A program made the position numbers and the translations under genes. From contig NZ_LMOB01000001.1 of assembly GCF_001423185.1 (NCBI RefSeq), forward strand, positions 823,437 through 887,436: a stretch of 64,000 nucleotides of DNA, given 5' to 3'. Positions 51,228 through 59,986 of the stretch are shown one piece after another. Source of the stretch: Plantibacter sp. Leaf314 (GTDB taxonomy: Bacteria; Actinomycetota; Actinomycetes; Actinomycetales; Microbacteriaceae). The notes under the pieces are model-generated. The model was not told the DNA's origin, did no database searches, and was given only the letters and a program-made list of their open reading frames with translations. Numbering within the stretch: the stretch's first letter is position 1; each line of letters begins with the position of its first letter.

Positions 51228-52703
51228 GTGAAACTTCCCTTCCTTCGCCGTTCCCAGAGCCTCCTCCCCGAAGGTCGTCACTTCGCGGTCACGTGGGGCC
51301 TGACGGACGACTTCGGGGGGATGACCGAAGCGATGTTCCACCGTTCGCGGGCGTTCGTGCGTCTGGCCGGTACGCCCGTCGACATCCTCACCTTCGACCA
51401 GCGACCGGACTACCCCGCCCTCGAGCAGCGGCTCCGATCCCGTGGTGACCTCGTGGACGACATGCGGATCGTCAACCTCTACGACTGGTTGCGTTCGAAC
51501 CCGCTGCCGGGTGGCTCCCTGGACCTCGAGCGGTATCCCTTCACGCCGCTCCCCACGGTCGACGACGGCACCGAGCGGCGCCGCGGCGAGGCCGTCCTGA
51601 GCCGGGAGCGTCGCGACGACGCCGGCCAGGTTCTGCAGGTCGACGTCTACCGCACCGACGGCACCCTCCTCCTCTCCGACCGCCGCGACACCAAGGAGCT
51701 GGGCACGAAGGGCGGCCGCTCTGTCGTGTTGTGTGACGAACACGGTCAGCCGGTGCGCGCCTGGGGTCGGATCTGGTCGCTGTATCGGGCGTGGTTCGAC
51801 GCGATCACCGCCGGGGCCCCGGCCTGGATGATCGTCGACAGCAAGACCACCGCCCCGTTCGTCCTCAGCTATCGCAACCGGAACGTGGTCACGGCGCATG
51901 TCGTGCACGCCTCCCACCTCCAGGGCACCGAACGACCGCACGGTCGACTGCGGGAGTCGCGGCGCGCGGTCTTCGAGGCACTCGACGACTTCGACCTCGT
52001 CGCCCTCCTGAGTGAGCGTCAACTGGCCGACGTGCGGACCATGCTCGGTGACCACGCTTCGCTCGCGGTCATCCCGAACTCGCGCGACCTCGTCGAGAAG
52101 CACGTCGCGCAAGCGGCGCGCCCCCGTCATCGCGGGATGTTCCTCGGGTCGCTCACGGCGCGCAAGCGCCCCGCTCACGCCATCCGGGCCGTCCTGGCAG
52201 CGACACCCGCCGTCGGCACGCCTCCGACGCTCGACGTCTACGGCGGCGGCGAGCTGCTCGGCGAACTGCAGGCCATCCTGACCGCGGAGGATCCCGAGCA
52301 CCGCATCGTCCTCCACGGCTACGACCGCTCGGCCCGCGAACAGCTCGGCGCCGGCTCGTTCCTCGTCATGACCTCGACCTCGGAAGGCTTCCCGCTCGTC
52401 CTCGTCGAGGCGATGGCGGCGGGCTGCCTGCCGATCGTCGTCGACGTTCCGTACGGACCGGCCGACATCGTCACCGATGGACGCAACGGGTTCCTCGTCC
52501 CGTCCGCCGAGCCGGCCGTCGTCGCCGCTGCCATCGAACGGCTGCTCGCGCTCCCCGACCACGAGGTGGACGCCATGCGCCGCCACGCGCGGACCACCGC
52601 CGAGCAGTACGACGACGAGGCCGTCACCCGTCGGTGGGCTCAGGAGTTGCGCGCGGCCGATCGTCGGAAGAAGCGGAAGGCGCTCGTCCCCCGCGTCGGC
52701 TGA
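51228..52703 (+). CDS. GT4-type glycosyltransferase, poly(polyol-phosphate) glucosyltransferase-like
   Basis: A 491-residue transferase. The start (FAVTWGLTDDFGGMTEAMFHRSRAFVRLAG) and middle resemble TagE/TarM-type enzymes that decorate wall teichoic acid; the C-terminal domain carries the GT4 nucleotide-sugar site (FLGSLTARKRPAHAIRAV, TSTSEGFPLVLVEAMAAGCLPIVVDVPYGPADIV with the ExxxE form). GTG start, leaderless-type. Overlaps the convergent acyltransferase gene by 80 nt. Sugar unknown. Confidence 0.82.
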   Translation: MKLPFLRRSQSLLPEGRHFAVTWGLTDDFGGMTEAMFHRSRAFVRLAGTPVDILTFDQRPDYPALEQRLRSRGDLVDDMRIVNLYDWLRSNPLPGGSLDLERYPFTPLPTVDDGTERRRGEAVLSRERRDDAGQVLQVDVYRTDGTLLLSDRRDTKELGTKGGRSVVLCDEHGQPVRAWGRIWSLYRAWFDAITAGAPAWMIVDSKTTAPFVLSYRNRNVVTAHVVHASHLQGTERPHGRLRESRRAVFEALDDFDLVALLSERQLADVRTMLGDHASLAVIPNSRDLVEKHVAQAARPRHRGMFLGSLTARKRPAHAIRAVLAATPAVGTPPTLDVYGGGELLGELQAILTAEDPEHRIVLHGYDRSAREQLGAGSFLVMTSTSEGFPLVLVEAMAAGCLPIVVDVPYGPADIVTDGRNGFLVPSAEPAVVAAAIERLLALPDHEVDAMRRHARTTAEQYDDEAVTRRWAQELRAADRRKKRKALVPRVG

Positions 52704-53832
52704 CGGCCCACGAACGCACCGCTTCCGTCTGCGCCTGGACGGCCCGGCCGACGCGACGCGCGAGGCCGTGTGAGGGCCGCTCGACGAGCTGGAAGAACGC
52801 GGCGGCGACCAGCAGGCTGAGTGGGACACCGACGATGCCGACCAGCCACCAGCGTGCATCACCGAAGGAGAACGCCAGCGTCGCCAGGATCGGCGCGTGC
52901 ACGAGGTAGAGGCTGAACGACACTTTCCCGAGCCACAGGACCGGTCGGACCTCGAGCAGTCGTCGGGCGAGCGGGCTTCCGATGGCGACGACGATGAGTC
53001 CGGCCGCACCCACACCGGAGAGCCCCCAGAGCGCCTGGCCGAGCGACGAGGACGACTCGACGAAGGGACGGGACAACCAGCTGGCCACGAGGAGCAGGGC
53101 GGAGACGCCGGTCAGGATGCCCCACTGCCACGGGCGTGACCGCTCCGCCGCCCAGGCCCGGAGGCTCTCGAGCCGGACCGCGATCAACGTACCGATGAAG
53201 AAGGCCGGGAGGTACACGGCGGCGTCGACGCCCGCGACGCGACCGACGACCATCACGACCGACATGAGTGCCGCGATCGGCCACGCCCAGCGACGGAGCA
53301 GCCGTGCAAGCAGGACGGCGACGGGCAGGAGGAGCGTGAAGATGAGTTCCCACCGCAACGACCAGAGCGTGTTGACGAGCGTGTAGCTGACGGGCGTGAG
53401 GGTGGCCTCCGACAAGAGGTGTAGCGGGTCCACGCTCGTCGCGTTCGCGTTGGCGATCCACTCACCGGTCGTGACCGAGGCCTGATCCCGCGGGATGAGC
53501 AGGATGAGCGCGGCCGCGAAGAGGAGCGCTCCCCAGACCGGCAGGTACAGCCGCACGAAACGGGCGGCGAAGAAGCCAGGCCAGCTCGCCCCACCGCGCA
53601 ACAGCGGCAACGCCACGACGAGGCCGCTCAGGACGAAGAACACCTGCACTGCCTCGGTTCCGGCGAACAGCAGCTTGAGCGGCGTCTCCGTCGCGATGTC
53701 CCACGCCGGTTCCGAGATGCGGCCGGTGGCGAAGGGTCGCGCCAACAACGACACGTGGTAGAGCACCACGACGACGCTGGCGACACCACGGACTCCGTCG
53801 AGGGAGGCCAGGCGCCCGGAGGACGGATTCAC
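52624..53832 (-). CDS. Acyltransferase 3 family membrane protein
   Basis: A 402-residue protein with about ten membrane helices. LASLDGVRGVASVVVVLYHV (catalytic His of the family), GTEAVQVFFVLSGLVVALPLL, and FAARFVRLYLPVWG follow the OafA/NodX pattern. It probably acetylates a surface sugar. The GTG at 53832 is chosen over TTG at 53871 because TAGGGT ends 7 nt upstream. A charged Ser/Arg tail (about 55 residues) ends within the 80-nt overlap with the GT4 gene. Confidence 0.85.
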   Translation of the reverse strand: MNPSSGRLASLDGVRGVASVVVVLYHVSLLARPFATGRISEPAWDIATETPLKLLFAGTEAVQVFFVLSGLVVALPLLRGGASWPGFFAARFVRLYLPVWGALLFAAALILLIPRDQASVTTGEWIANANATSVDPLHLLSEATLTPVSYTLVNTLWSLRWELIFTLLLPVAVLLARLLRRWAWPIAALMSVVMVVGRVAGVDAAVYLPAFFIGTLIAVRLESLRAWAAERSRPWQWGILTGVSALLLVASWLSRPFVESSSSLGQALWGLSGVGAAGLIVVAIGSPLARRLLEVRPVLWLGKVSFSLYLVHAPILATLAFSFGDARWWLVGIVGVPLSLLVAAAFFQLVERPSHGLARRVGRAVQAQTEAVRSWAVSRRGGRAPSASSDDRPRATPEPTDG

Positions 53833-53839
53833 CTGCCCG

Positions 53840-53845
53840 ACCCTA
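53840..53845 (-). promoter_or_regulatory. -10 box (TAGGGT) of the acyltransferase gene
   Basis: Minus-strand TAGGGT ends 7 nt before the GTG at 53832. Confidence 0.4.
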
Positions 53846-53885
53846 CGTGGTTCTCCTGGGCGCGGACTCAACGATCCGGCGCGCC

Positions 53886-55178
53886 TCAGGCTCGATCCTC
53901 GTCGTCGTCCTCGTCCTCGTCGTCCTCATGCTCGTCGAGCTCCGGGCGGTCACCCGCGTGAAGGAGCGCGAACCGGTCCCATTCCGCCATCAGGTGCTCG
54001 ATGGCCTCGTGGAACCGGGCCGTCGTCACCCCGGGAGTCGTGTCGCCGAAGTAGTACTCGACCCAGTGATGCAGCCGTGCCACGGTGTCCGGATCCTGGA
54101 GCAGGCGGTCGATGCCGCCCACGATGTCCGACGCGTCCGACGCGTCGAGCCACTCGCAGGCCGAGAGGTATCCTCCGGTGTCGATCTCCGCCTCGGGATG
54201 CACCGGACGCGTGATCATGAGGGGTTTCCCGCTGGCCAGCCGGTCGTAGACCATGGCGGAGATGTCGACGATCGCCGCGTCGGCCGCCGCCAGTTGCCAC
54301 CCGAGTTCGGCGCCGGTGTCGACGACGTGCTGGGCGGAAGCGTCCGTGCGGTTCGCCTCCTGCAGGGCGGACATGATCTCTCGGTTGGCACTGGCGTAGG
54401 ACGCGTCGACGACACCGCTCCGCGGGTGCGGCCGGTACACGACACGGTGACGGCCCGTCGCGATGAGTGCCCGGACGAGGGCGACGCCGTGACTGGCGAT
54501 CGACCCGTACGCGGCGGCCGCGCGATCCCCTTCCCAGGTCGGGGCGTAGAGGACGACGATCCGCTCGTCAGGCGTGTACGGCAGCGCTCCCGAGTAATGG
54601 TCCGCCTGTGGACGGCCGATCATGATCGCGCGCTTGTCGAAGTCGTAGTCCCAGAGCACCCGCTCGAGTCGGTTCCTCGCGGCCTGACCGGCGATGAGGC
54701 TGTAGTCGTAGGCCTTGAACTGGTTCGTGGTCATGTACATCTTGTCGCTCTCGCCATGGTTGACGAACACGTGCCAGCGGGAACCGTACCGGAACATCTG
54801 GAAGTTCCTGGCGTTCTGGTTGACGTACAGCACGACGCGGATGTCCTGCTCGGCGAGCGTCCGTTCGAGCGCGACGACCGTCCGGACGTAGGCCGTGGGG
54901 ACGGGCGACTCCTCGAACAGCTTCGCGGCCGCCGTCGCTCCGCGGCTGAGGATGAGAACCGGCCAGCGCTTGGAGAGCTCGGCGAGCGGGCGGTACCACT
55001 GCCGGATCTGGTACATGTTCACGGCGCCATCGGCGAAGTACACCGCCACCTTGTAGCGGCCGGGTTCGATCACGGGAGCCGCCTGCATCTGGACGGCGAG
55101 GACGGCTCTCGCCCGCCGGTTGGCGAGCAGGTCCCGCGCCAGGGTGATGGCACGCCGACCGTCTCTGATCAGTCCCAC
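53886..55178 (-). CDS. CDP-glycerol:poly(glycerophosphate) transferase-like protein (TagF-type)
   Basis: A 430-residue GT-B protein resembling the glycerol/ribitol phosphotransferase domain of TagF/TarL. VLYAPTWEGDRA, RVVYRPHPRSGVVDASY and AAADAAIVDISAMVYDRLASGKPLMI are the conserved blocks. It should polymerise or cap polyol-phosphate units on a surface polymer. The C-terminus is a highly acidic run (ELDEHEDDEDEDDDEDRA) that no family member needs. The GTG at 55178 has GGAG 5 nt upstream; TTG at 55199 is the other option. Confidence 0.83.
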   Translation of the reverse strand: MGLIRDGRRAITLARDLLANRRARAVLAVQMQAAPVIEPGRYKVAVYFADGAVNMYQIRQWYRPLAELSKRWPVLILSRGATAAAKLFEESPVPTAYVRTVVALERTLAEQDIRVVLYVNQNARNFQMFRYGSRWHVFVNHGESDKMYMTTNQFKAYDYSLIAGQAARNRLERVLWDYDFDKRAIMIGRPQADHYSGALPYTPDERIVVLYAPTWEGDRAAAAYGSIASHGVALVRALIATGRHRVVYRPHPRSGVVDASYASANREIMSALQEANRTDASAQHVVDTGAELGWQLAAADAAIVDISAMVYDRLASGKPLMITRPVHPEAEIDTGGYLSACEWLDASDASDIVGGIDRLLQDPDTVARLHHWVEYYFGDTTPGVTTARFHEAIEHLMAEWDRFALLHAGDRPELDEHEDDEDEDDDEDRA

Positions 55179-55245
55179 GTCAGCTCCAGCATCCGTCAAG
55201 CGTAACGACGCCAGGTCACAGTGGGGTCACGACGGTGCCCGGTGG

Positions 55246-56130
55246 TCAGATGACCGGAGGCCGGCCCGCTCTGGCCATCCGCCAGACCGTCCGCCAGCGC
55301 AGTGGCCGGCGTCCGCCCGGGTCGGTCCTCCACCCCTCGCGCCACCCACCGAACCAGGGCCGGAGCGCCTCGGGCTTGCGCCACCACCGCGCGATCTGGA
55401 TCGCCGTCCAGGAACCGACGTAGAGCGGGACGAACGGGAGCGGGAGGTTCCGCCGGGCGAGCCAGACGCGATTCCGAGCGTTCAGGCGGTAGTACGCGGT
55501 GTGTCTGGTCGGCTCGGTGACCGGGTGGTTGGCCTCGAGCGACGCCTCGTACCAGGCGCGCCTCCCCTGATCCCAGACCCGCCAGGCGAGTTCGATGCCC
55601 TCGTGTGCGTAGAAGAACGGCTCGGCCCAACCGCCGACGGCGTCGAACACCCGGCGAGGCAGGAGGACCGCCGCCTCGAGGCAGGAGAAGACCGCGCTCG
55701 AGTGCTGTGGATCCTTGTCGCGGGTCCTGGGCACCCAGCGGGACGGCGTCGGGACACCGGTCGCGTCGGCGAGCCTGGGCTGGAGCAGCCCGATCGACCG
55801 GTCGGCGTCGAGGATCGCGATCGCGTCCTGGAGGAACGTCGTCGACGGGATGGTCGCGTCGTCGTCGAGGAAGAAGATGAACTCGCCGTTGACGGTGGCG
55901 GCACCACGGTTGCGACCGGCGGGGATCCCGAGGTTCTCGGCCAGCGCCAGCCCACGCACCCCCGATGGGAGCCCGGACGGTTCCCAGCCGTTGCCGACCA
56001 CCACGACATCGAGTTCGACGCCACGCTGGGCGAGCACGCTCGCGACACCGGCGGCCAGCTCGACGGGCCTGGTCCCCTGCGTCAGCACGACGACGCCGAC
56101 GGATCGGGTGACCGGGATCGGTCCCGACAT
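55246..56130 (-). CDS. GT2 family glycosyltransferase
   Basis: A 294-residue GT-A glycosyltransferase. VGVVVLTQGTRPVELAAGVASVL at the start, ENLGIPAGRNRGAA, FIFFLDDDATIP (DXD metal site) and GGWAEPFFYAHEGIELAWRV (acceptor side with ED-type motif) are present; no membrane helix is certain, though the end carries basic-aromatic WRKPEALRPWFGGWREGWR. The ATG shares 1 nt with the CDP-alcohol transferase stop. Donor sugar unknown. Confidence 0.87.
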   Translation of the reverse strand: MSGPIPVTRSVGVVVLTQGTRPVELAAGVASVLAQRGVELDVVVVGNGWEPSGLPSGVRGLALAENLGIPAGRNRGAATVNGEFIFFLDDDATIPSTTFLQDAIAILDADRSIGLLQPRLADATGVPTPSRWVPRTRDKDPQHSSAVFSCLEAAVLLPRRVFDAVGGWAEPFFYAHEGIELAWRVWDQGRRAWYEASLEANHPVTEPTRHTAYYRLNARNRVWLARRNLPLPFVPLYVGSWTAIQIARWWRKPEALRPWFGGWREGWRTDPGGRRPLRWRTVWRMARAGRPPVI

Positions 56131-56957
56131 CACGCGCGCAGTCGATTCGACGAGACGATCGCGACGAAGTGGCCGACGACCGTCAGGAGGGCCAGCGGCA
56201 CGAGGACCGCGAGGGTCCACCGCATCGCCTCGACGTCGCCGACGAAGAGTCCGACGACGGATGCCGCGAAGACGACCATCGTGAGTTCGACCGAGTGGAA
56301 GAGGCGGTGGAACGGCAGGAACCGCGCGACCCGTCTGGCCATCGCGAGGACTCCCCCTCGTGGTGCCGACTCCTCCGTCGAGTACGTGAGCTTGGGGGCA
56401 CCGAAGCCGGCGCGGGCGACGCGCACCATGTCGTTCAGGGCCTTGTTCAGCACGACGAACAGGGCGAGCGCGAACCCGAGCGTGATCCAGGTGAGGTCGG
56501 CCGGTGCGTCGACCGGCCATCCGGCCGCCCGGACACCGAGCGCGATGGCGATGAGCGACTCGGTCGAGTAGTGTCCCACGGAGTCGAGGAACGCTCCTGC
56601 GGGACTGGACGTCCTGCGCCACCGCGCGACCTCGCCGTCACAGCAGTCGACGAGCATCTGCGTCTGACCCAGGACGAGGGCGAGCGCGGCGCCGCCGAAG
56701 CCCGGGATGAGCAATGCCGCAGCAGCAGCCCAACCGGTGAGGATCATGAGTCCGGTCACGCCGTTCGCGCTGATGCTGGTGCGCAACAGCAGCCAGGTGA
56801 CGTACGGCGACAGGTCGCGGAGGTAGAGGTCCGCCGTCCAGTGTTCCGCGTTCTTGCGGGCTCGGACCTCGGGGGGCTGCGCCACGGCCCGGAGTTCGGC
56901 GATCGTCCGCGGCGGGGTGAGCCGCGGACCCGGAGCGTCTGCACGAGGATCCGACAT
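56130..56957 (-). CDS. CDP-alcohol phosphatidyltransferase-like protein with altered motif
   Basis: A 275-residue membrane protein with six helices. The CDP-alcohol phosphotransferase motif is seen as D-CC-DG-EV-AR-(8)-G-AFL-D-SVG-H: all acids are in place but the last, catalytic-base Asp is His (GHYSTES). Members join a CMP-activated alcohol to a lipid or polyol. The start is immediately after the stop of the upstream GT2 (TAGATG), and the GT2 downstream overlaps by 1 nt, so all three are one unit. Whether it is active is open. Confidence 0.82.
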   Translation of the reverse strand: MSDPRADAPGPRLTPPRTIAELRAVAQPPEVRARKNAEHWTADLYLRDLSPYVTWLLLRTSISANGVTGLMILTGWAAAAALLIPGFGGAALALVLGQTQMLVDCCDGEVARWRRTSSPAGAFLDSVGHYSTESLIAIALGVRAAGWPVDAPADLTWITLGFALALFVVLNKALNDMVRVARAGFGAPKLTYSTEESAPRGGVLAMARRVARFLPFHRLFHSVELTMVVFAASVVGLFVGDVEAMRWTLAVLVPLALLTVVGHFVAIVSSNRLRA

Positions 56958-58025
56958 CTAGACCGCCTTCGGTGGGTTGCGCAGAGCGGAGATGTCCTTC
57001 GCGAGCGAGCCGTAGCCGAGCACGAAACCGGTGCCCCAGCAGAAATGGATGCACGGGAGCACGACGAGCATCCACAGGCTCGTGCGCACCCCGTCCCGGC
57101 CGGTGACGACGATGCTCGCGAGCAACACGATGAGCGCGTACCCGATCGGCGCTGCGAACCCGATCAGGAGCCACGGCGGGATGCCGGAAGCGAGCTGGAG
57201 GAGTCCGCCGAGACCGAGCAGGGTGCCGAGGACGATCCCGAGTACGAGGACCGGCGGGGCGAAGTATCTGAGGGTGCCGCGCGTGGGGAAGCTCCGACTG
57301 AGCTCGCCGCGCCAGAGACCGGTGGAGAAGAACTGACGGGCAAGGGCGCGCAGGCTCGCCCGCGGACGGTACACGACACGCAGCTCGGGGGTGAACCAGA
57401 CGAGACCGCCCGCGTGCTTGATGCGGCGGTTGAGCTCCCAGTCCTGCCCGCGCTTGATGCGCTCGTCGAACATGCCGACGCGCACGAGCATCTCGCGGTC
57501 GAACACGCCGAGGTAGACCGTGTCGGCCGGCCCCTCACGCCCACCGACGTGGTGCGGCGTGCCGCCGAGTCCCACCCGCGAGCCGTACGCCCGTGCCACC
57601 GCCGTCTCGAACGCAGTGCGCCCGCGGGCGTCCATGATCCCGCCGACGTTCTGCGCACCGGTGCGCAGCATCGTCTCGACGGCGATCCTGGCGTAGTCGC
57701 TCGGGAGCTCCGAATGCGCGTCGACCCGGATGACGATCGGATGGGTCGACGCCGAGATGGCGAGGTTCAGCCCGGCCGGGGTCGAGCCGACGCGGTTCTC
57801 GAGCACGTGGATGCGCGGATCAGCGGCCTGGAGCGACCGGACCAGTTCCGTCGTCCCGTCGATGCTCGGACCGACGGCGATCGTGATCTCGACGTCGCCC
57901 GCGTAGTCCTGCGCGAGCAGGCTGTCGACGGCTGCTCGAACGTGCCGTGCGTCGTTCAACACGGGCATCACGTAGGAGACTCCGGGCAACGACGGTGCGT
58001 CGGCCTGGCCTCGGTCGTTCGACAT
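56958..58025 (-). CDS. GT2 family glycosyltransferase with C-terminal membrane helices
   Basis: A 355-residue transferase, similar in plan to SuccinoglycanExoA-type GT2 enzymes. VSYVMPVLNDARHVRAAVDSLLAQ, VIRVDAHSELPSDY (DXH-type metal site), GGRE-, FDERIKRGQDWELNRRIKHAGG, and FFSTGLWRGELSRSFPTRG lie before four helices (about 248-340). GGAG is placed 10 nt before the ATG and a TAGGCT box 30 nt upstream. First gene of this three-gene unit. Confidence 0.88.
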   Translation of the reverse strand: MSNDRGQADAPSLPGVSYVMPVLNDARHVRAAVDSLLAQDYAGDVEITIAVGPSIDGTTELVRSLQAADPRIHVLENRVGSTPAGLNLAISASTHPIVIRVDAHSELPSDYARIAVETMLRTGAQNVGGIMDARGRTAFETAVARAYGSRVGLGGTPHHVGGREGPADTVYLGVFDREMLVRVGMFDERIKRGQDWELNRRIKHAGGLVWFTPELRVVYRPRASLRALARQFFSTGLWRGELSRSFPTRGTLRYFAPPVLVLGIVLGTLLGLGGLLQLASGIPPWLLIGFAAPIGYALIVLLASIVVTGRDGVRTSLWMLVVLPCIHFCWGTGFVLGYGSLAKDISALRNPPKAV

Positions 58026-58055
58026 GTGGGGTTCACTCCGTGATTCGTTCGATCG

Positions 58056-58061
58056 AGCCTA
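58056..58061 (-). promoter_or_regulatory. -10 box (TAGGCT) of the GT2/CDP-alcohol operon
   Basis: Minus-strand TAGGCT, 30 nt before the ATG at 58025. Confidence 0.4.
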
Positions 58062-58091
58062 GCAGCCGGTCGCGGGCCCGGGCCCGGACGC

Positions 58092-58125
58092 GGAGACGCC
58101 CGCACGGTGCCGTGCGGGCGTCTCC
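58092..58125 (-). terminator. Terminator after the htrA gene
   Basis: GGAGACGCCCGCACGG and its full complement (16 bp) around TG, 20 nt after the htrA stop on the minus strand. It also separates htrA from the GT2 operon promoter. The stem is strong; the T-tract is missing. Confidence 0.7.
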
Positions 58126-58145
58126 TGGACTGCGGGTCGCGAGCT

Positions 58146-59828
58146 TCAGAGCGCGAGTTCCCCGAGGGTGACCTCGGCGCTCTGCGAATCGCTCCCCCGG
58201 GTGAAGGTGACCTTCGCCGTCGCCCCACCGGCGAGCGCCCGGACCTGCGCGGTCAGGTCGTTCGCTCCGGTGATCGGCACGCCGTTGAACTCCGTCACGA
58301 CGTCGCCCGACTTCAGGCCGGCGGCCTGGGCGGCACCGTTGTCGGTCACCTTGTCGATGAGCGCTCCGGCGACGGTGCTCTTCGCGTCGCTCGCGGCATC
58401 CTTCACGGTGGCGCCGAGCAAGCCGTGGGTCGCCTTCCCCGTCTTGATGATCTCGTCCGAGACGCGCTTGGCGATGTTGGCGGGGATGGCGAAGCCGACG
58501 CCGATGCTCCCGCTCTGCGAGGACGAGTCGGTGCTCCCGGCGCTCGCGATGGCGACGTTGACGCCGATGAGCTTCCCGGTGCCGTCGACGAGTGCGCCAC
58601 CGGAGTTGCCGGGGTTGATCGCCGCGTCGGTCTGGATGACCGCGATGGAGATCGAGGAGGTCGGCGCCGTCGGCGTCTTGCCCGGGACGTCGAAGTTCCA
58701 GGGGCTCTGGTTGTCGCCGTTCGGGTCGTCCGAGCCACCGTCGTCGCCGGAACCGGAATCCGGCACTGCGGACGAAGCGACGGTGATGCTCCGGTTCAGG
58801 GCGCTGACGATCCCGTCGGTCACCGTTCCGGCCAAGCCGAGCGGTGCGCCGATCGCGACGGCCGTCTCGCCGACGTTGAGCTTGTCGGAGTTCGCGAACT
58901 CCATCGGGCTGAGGCCGGATGCGTCTTCGAGCTTGATGACGGCGAGGTCGTAGACGGGGTCCGTGCCGACGAGCTTGGCGGAGTACAACTTGCCGTTCGC
59001 GTCCGTGACCCGGATGGTCGGGTCGGCGACCTGACCGTCGAGGGTCACGACGTGGGTGTTCGTCAGGACGTACCCGTCCTTGCTGAGCACGATGCCCGAA
59101 CCGGTACCGGCGCTCTGGCCTCCTTGCACCGACAGCGTCACGACGCTCGGCCCGGCCGTGGCGGCGATGGCCGTCGTGAGGCTGACGTCGGCATCGTCGT
59201 TGATCGCGAAGGCCTTCGATCCGGCCTCGTTGCTCGACACGCTGGACTTCGTCGCGTTCGTCACCCAGAGGGTCGCGCCCGCGCCGGACGCGCCGCCGAT
59301 GAGGGCTCCGACCGCGAGCATCGCGACCATCCCGGCGAGCGGGCGGTTCGTCTTCTTCGGGCGGGGTGCCGCCGGGGTCCCGACGTGCTGCTGCGCGTAG
59401 GGCGACGCACCGTAGGCCCCGGGCTGCTGACCGGGCTGGTACTGCCCCGTCCCGGGCTGGCCGGACTGCGGGTGGCCTGGCTGTGGGTGCCCTGCCTGCG
59501 GCTGGGCGGGCTGCTGCTGGTAGGCGCCGTACGCGTTCGGCTGCGGCTGACGCGTGAACGCCGCGCTCGGATACTGCGACGGCTGCTGGTAGGGAGACCC
59601 CTGCTGCGGCGACCCGAGCGGCTGCTGCGCGGCCTGGCCGTACAGCGGCTCGGTCGGCTGCGTCGCCGTCGGCGGCGGGAAGTACGCACCGGCCGTCGAC
59701 GGCCGGGTCTCACCCGCGGCGGCGGGACCGCCGGCCTGCTCAGCGGCTGCGGACTGCGGCGTGGTCTCCCCGGCGGGGGTGGACTCGGGGTGTTCGGCGG
59801 GCTGCTGTCCGTCTGCGGGTTCGGTCAT
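58146..59828 (-). CDS. HtrA/DegP-type membrane-anchored serine protease
   Basis: A 560-residue protease. Residues 1-160 are cytosolic, rich in Pro, Gln, Gly and Tyr; a membrane helix follows (about 163-190). The trypsin-like domain shows the triad as LTNTHVV (His), DPVYDLAVIKL (Asp) and NPGNSGGALVDG (Ser), with a long Gly/Asp/Ser insertion near residue 340. A PDZ domain (ALIDKVTDNGAAQAAGLKSGDVV to TLGEL) ends it. Degrades or refolds damaged envelope proteins. GGAAGGAG precedes the ATG. Confidence 0.93.
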   Translation of the reverse strand: MTEPADGQQPAEHPESTPAGETTPQSAAAEQAGGPAAAGETRPSTAGAYFPPPTATQPTEPLYGQAAQQPLGSPQQGSPYQQPSQYPSAAFTRQPQPNAYGAYQQQPAQPQAGHPQPGHPQSGQPGTGQYQPGQQPGAYGASPYAQQHVGTPAAPRPKKTNRPLAGMVAMLAVGALIGGASGAGATLWVTNATKSSVSSNEAGSKAFAINDDADVSLTTAIAATAGPSVVTLSVQGGQSAGTGSGIVLSKDGYVLTNTHVVTLDGQVADPTIRVTDANGKLYSAKLVGTDPVYDLAVIKLEDASGLSPMEFANSDKLNVGETAVAIGAPLGLAGTVTDGIVSALNRSITVASSAVPDSGSGDDGGSDDPNGDNQSPWNFDVPGKTPTAPTSSISIAVIQTDAAINPGNSGGALVDGTGKLIGVNVAIASAGSTDSSSQSGSIGVGFAIPANIAKRVSDEIIKTGKATHGLLGATVKDAASDAKSTVAGALIDKVTDNGAAQAAGLKSGDVVTEFNGVPITGANDLTAQVRALAGGATAKVTFTRGSDSQSAEVTLGELAL

Positions 59829-59941
59829 GGTGGTTCTGCTCCTTCCAAGCGCAGTCAGCTTCGCGCGCCGAGCTGTGTGTTTCATTCGCACGGGCTGTAC
59901 GCGGGCTAGGTCTTCGCCGCAAGCCGCCGTGGGTGATGTCC

Positions 59942-59972
59942 TAGATTGGAGGCGGCCTGTCACTCAGGCCGC
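59942..59972 (+). promoter_or_regulatory. -10 box and hairpin in the aminotransferase leader
   Basis: TAGATT (59942-59947) is followed by GCGGCCTG-TCACT-CAGGCCGC (59952-59972), a perfect 8-bp stem that would be at the very 5' end of the message. Such a stem may protect the transcript or serve as an operator. Confidence 0.4.
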
Positions 59973-59986
59973 GGAGGGAGATCGAC

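Noticed and set aside
59441..59590. CRISPR-like or tandem repeat in the htrA gene
   Set aside because: The repeated look comes from Pro/Gln/Gly codons in a coding low-complexity tail; no regular unit or spacers.
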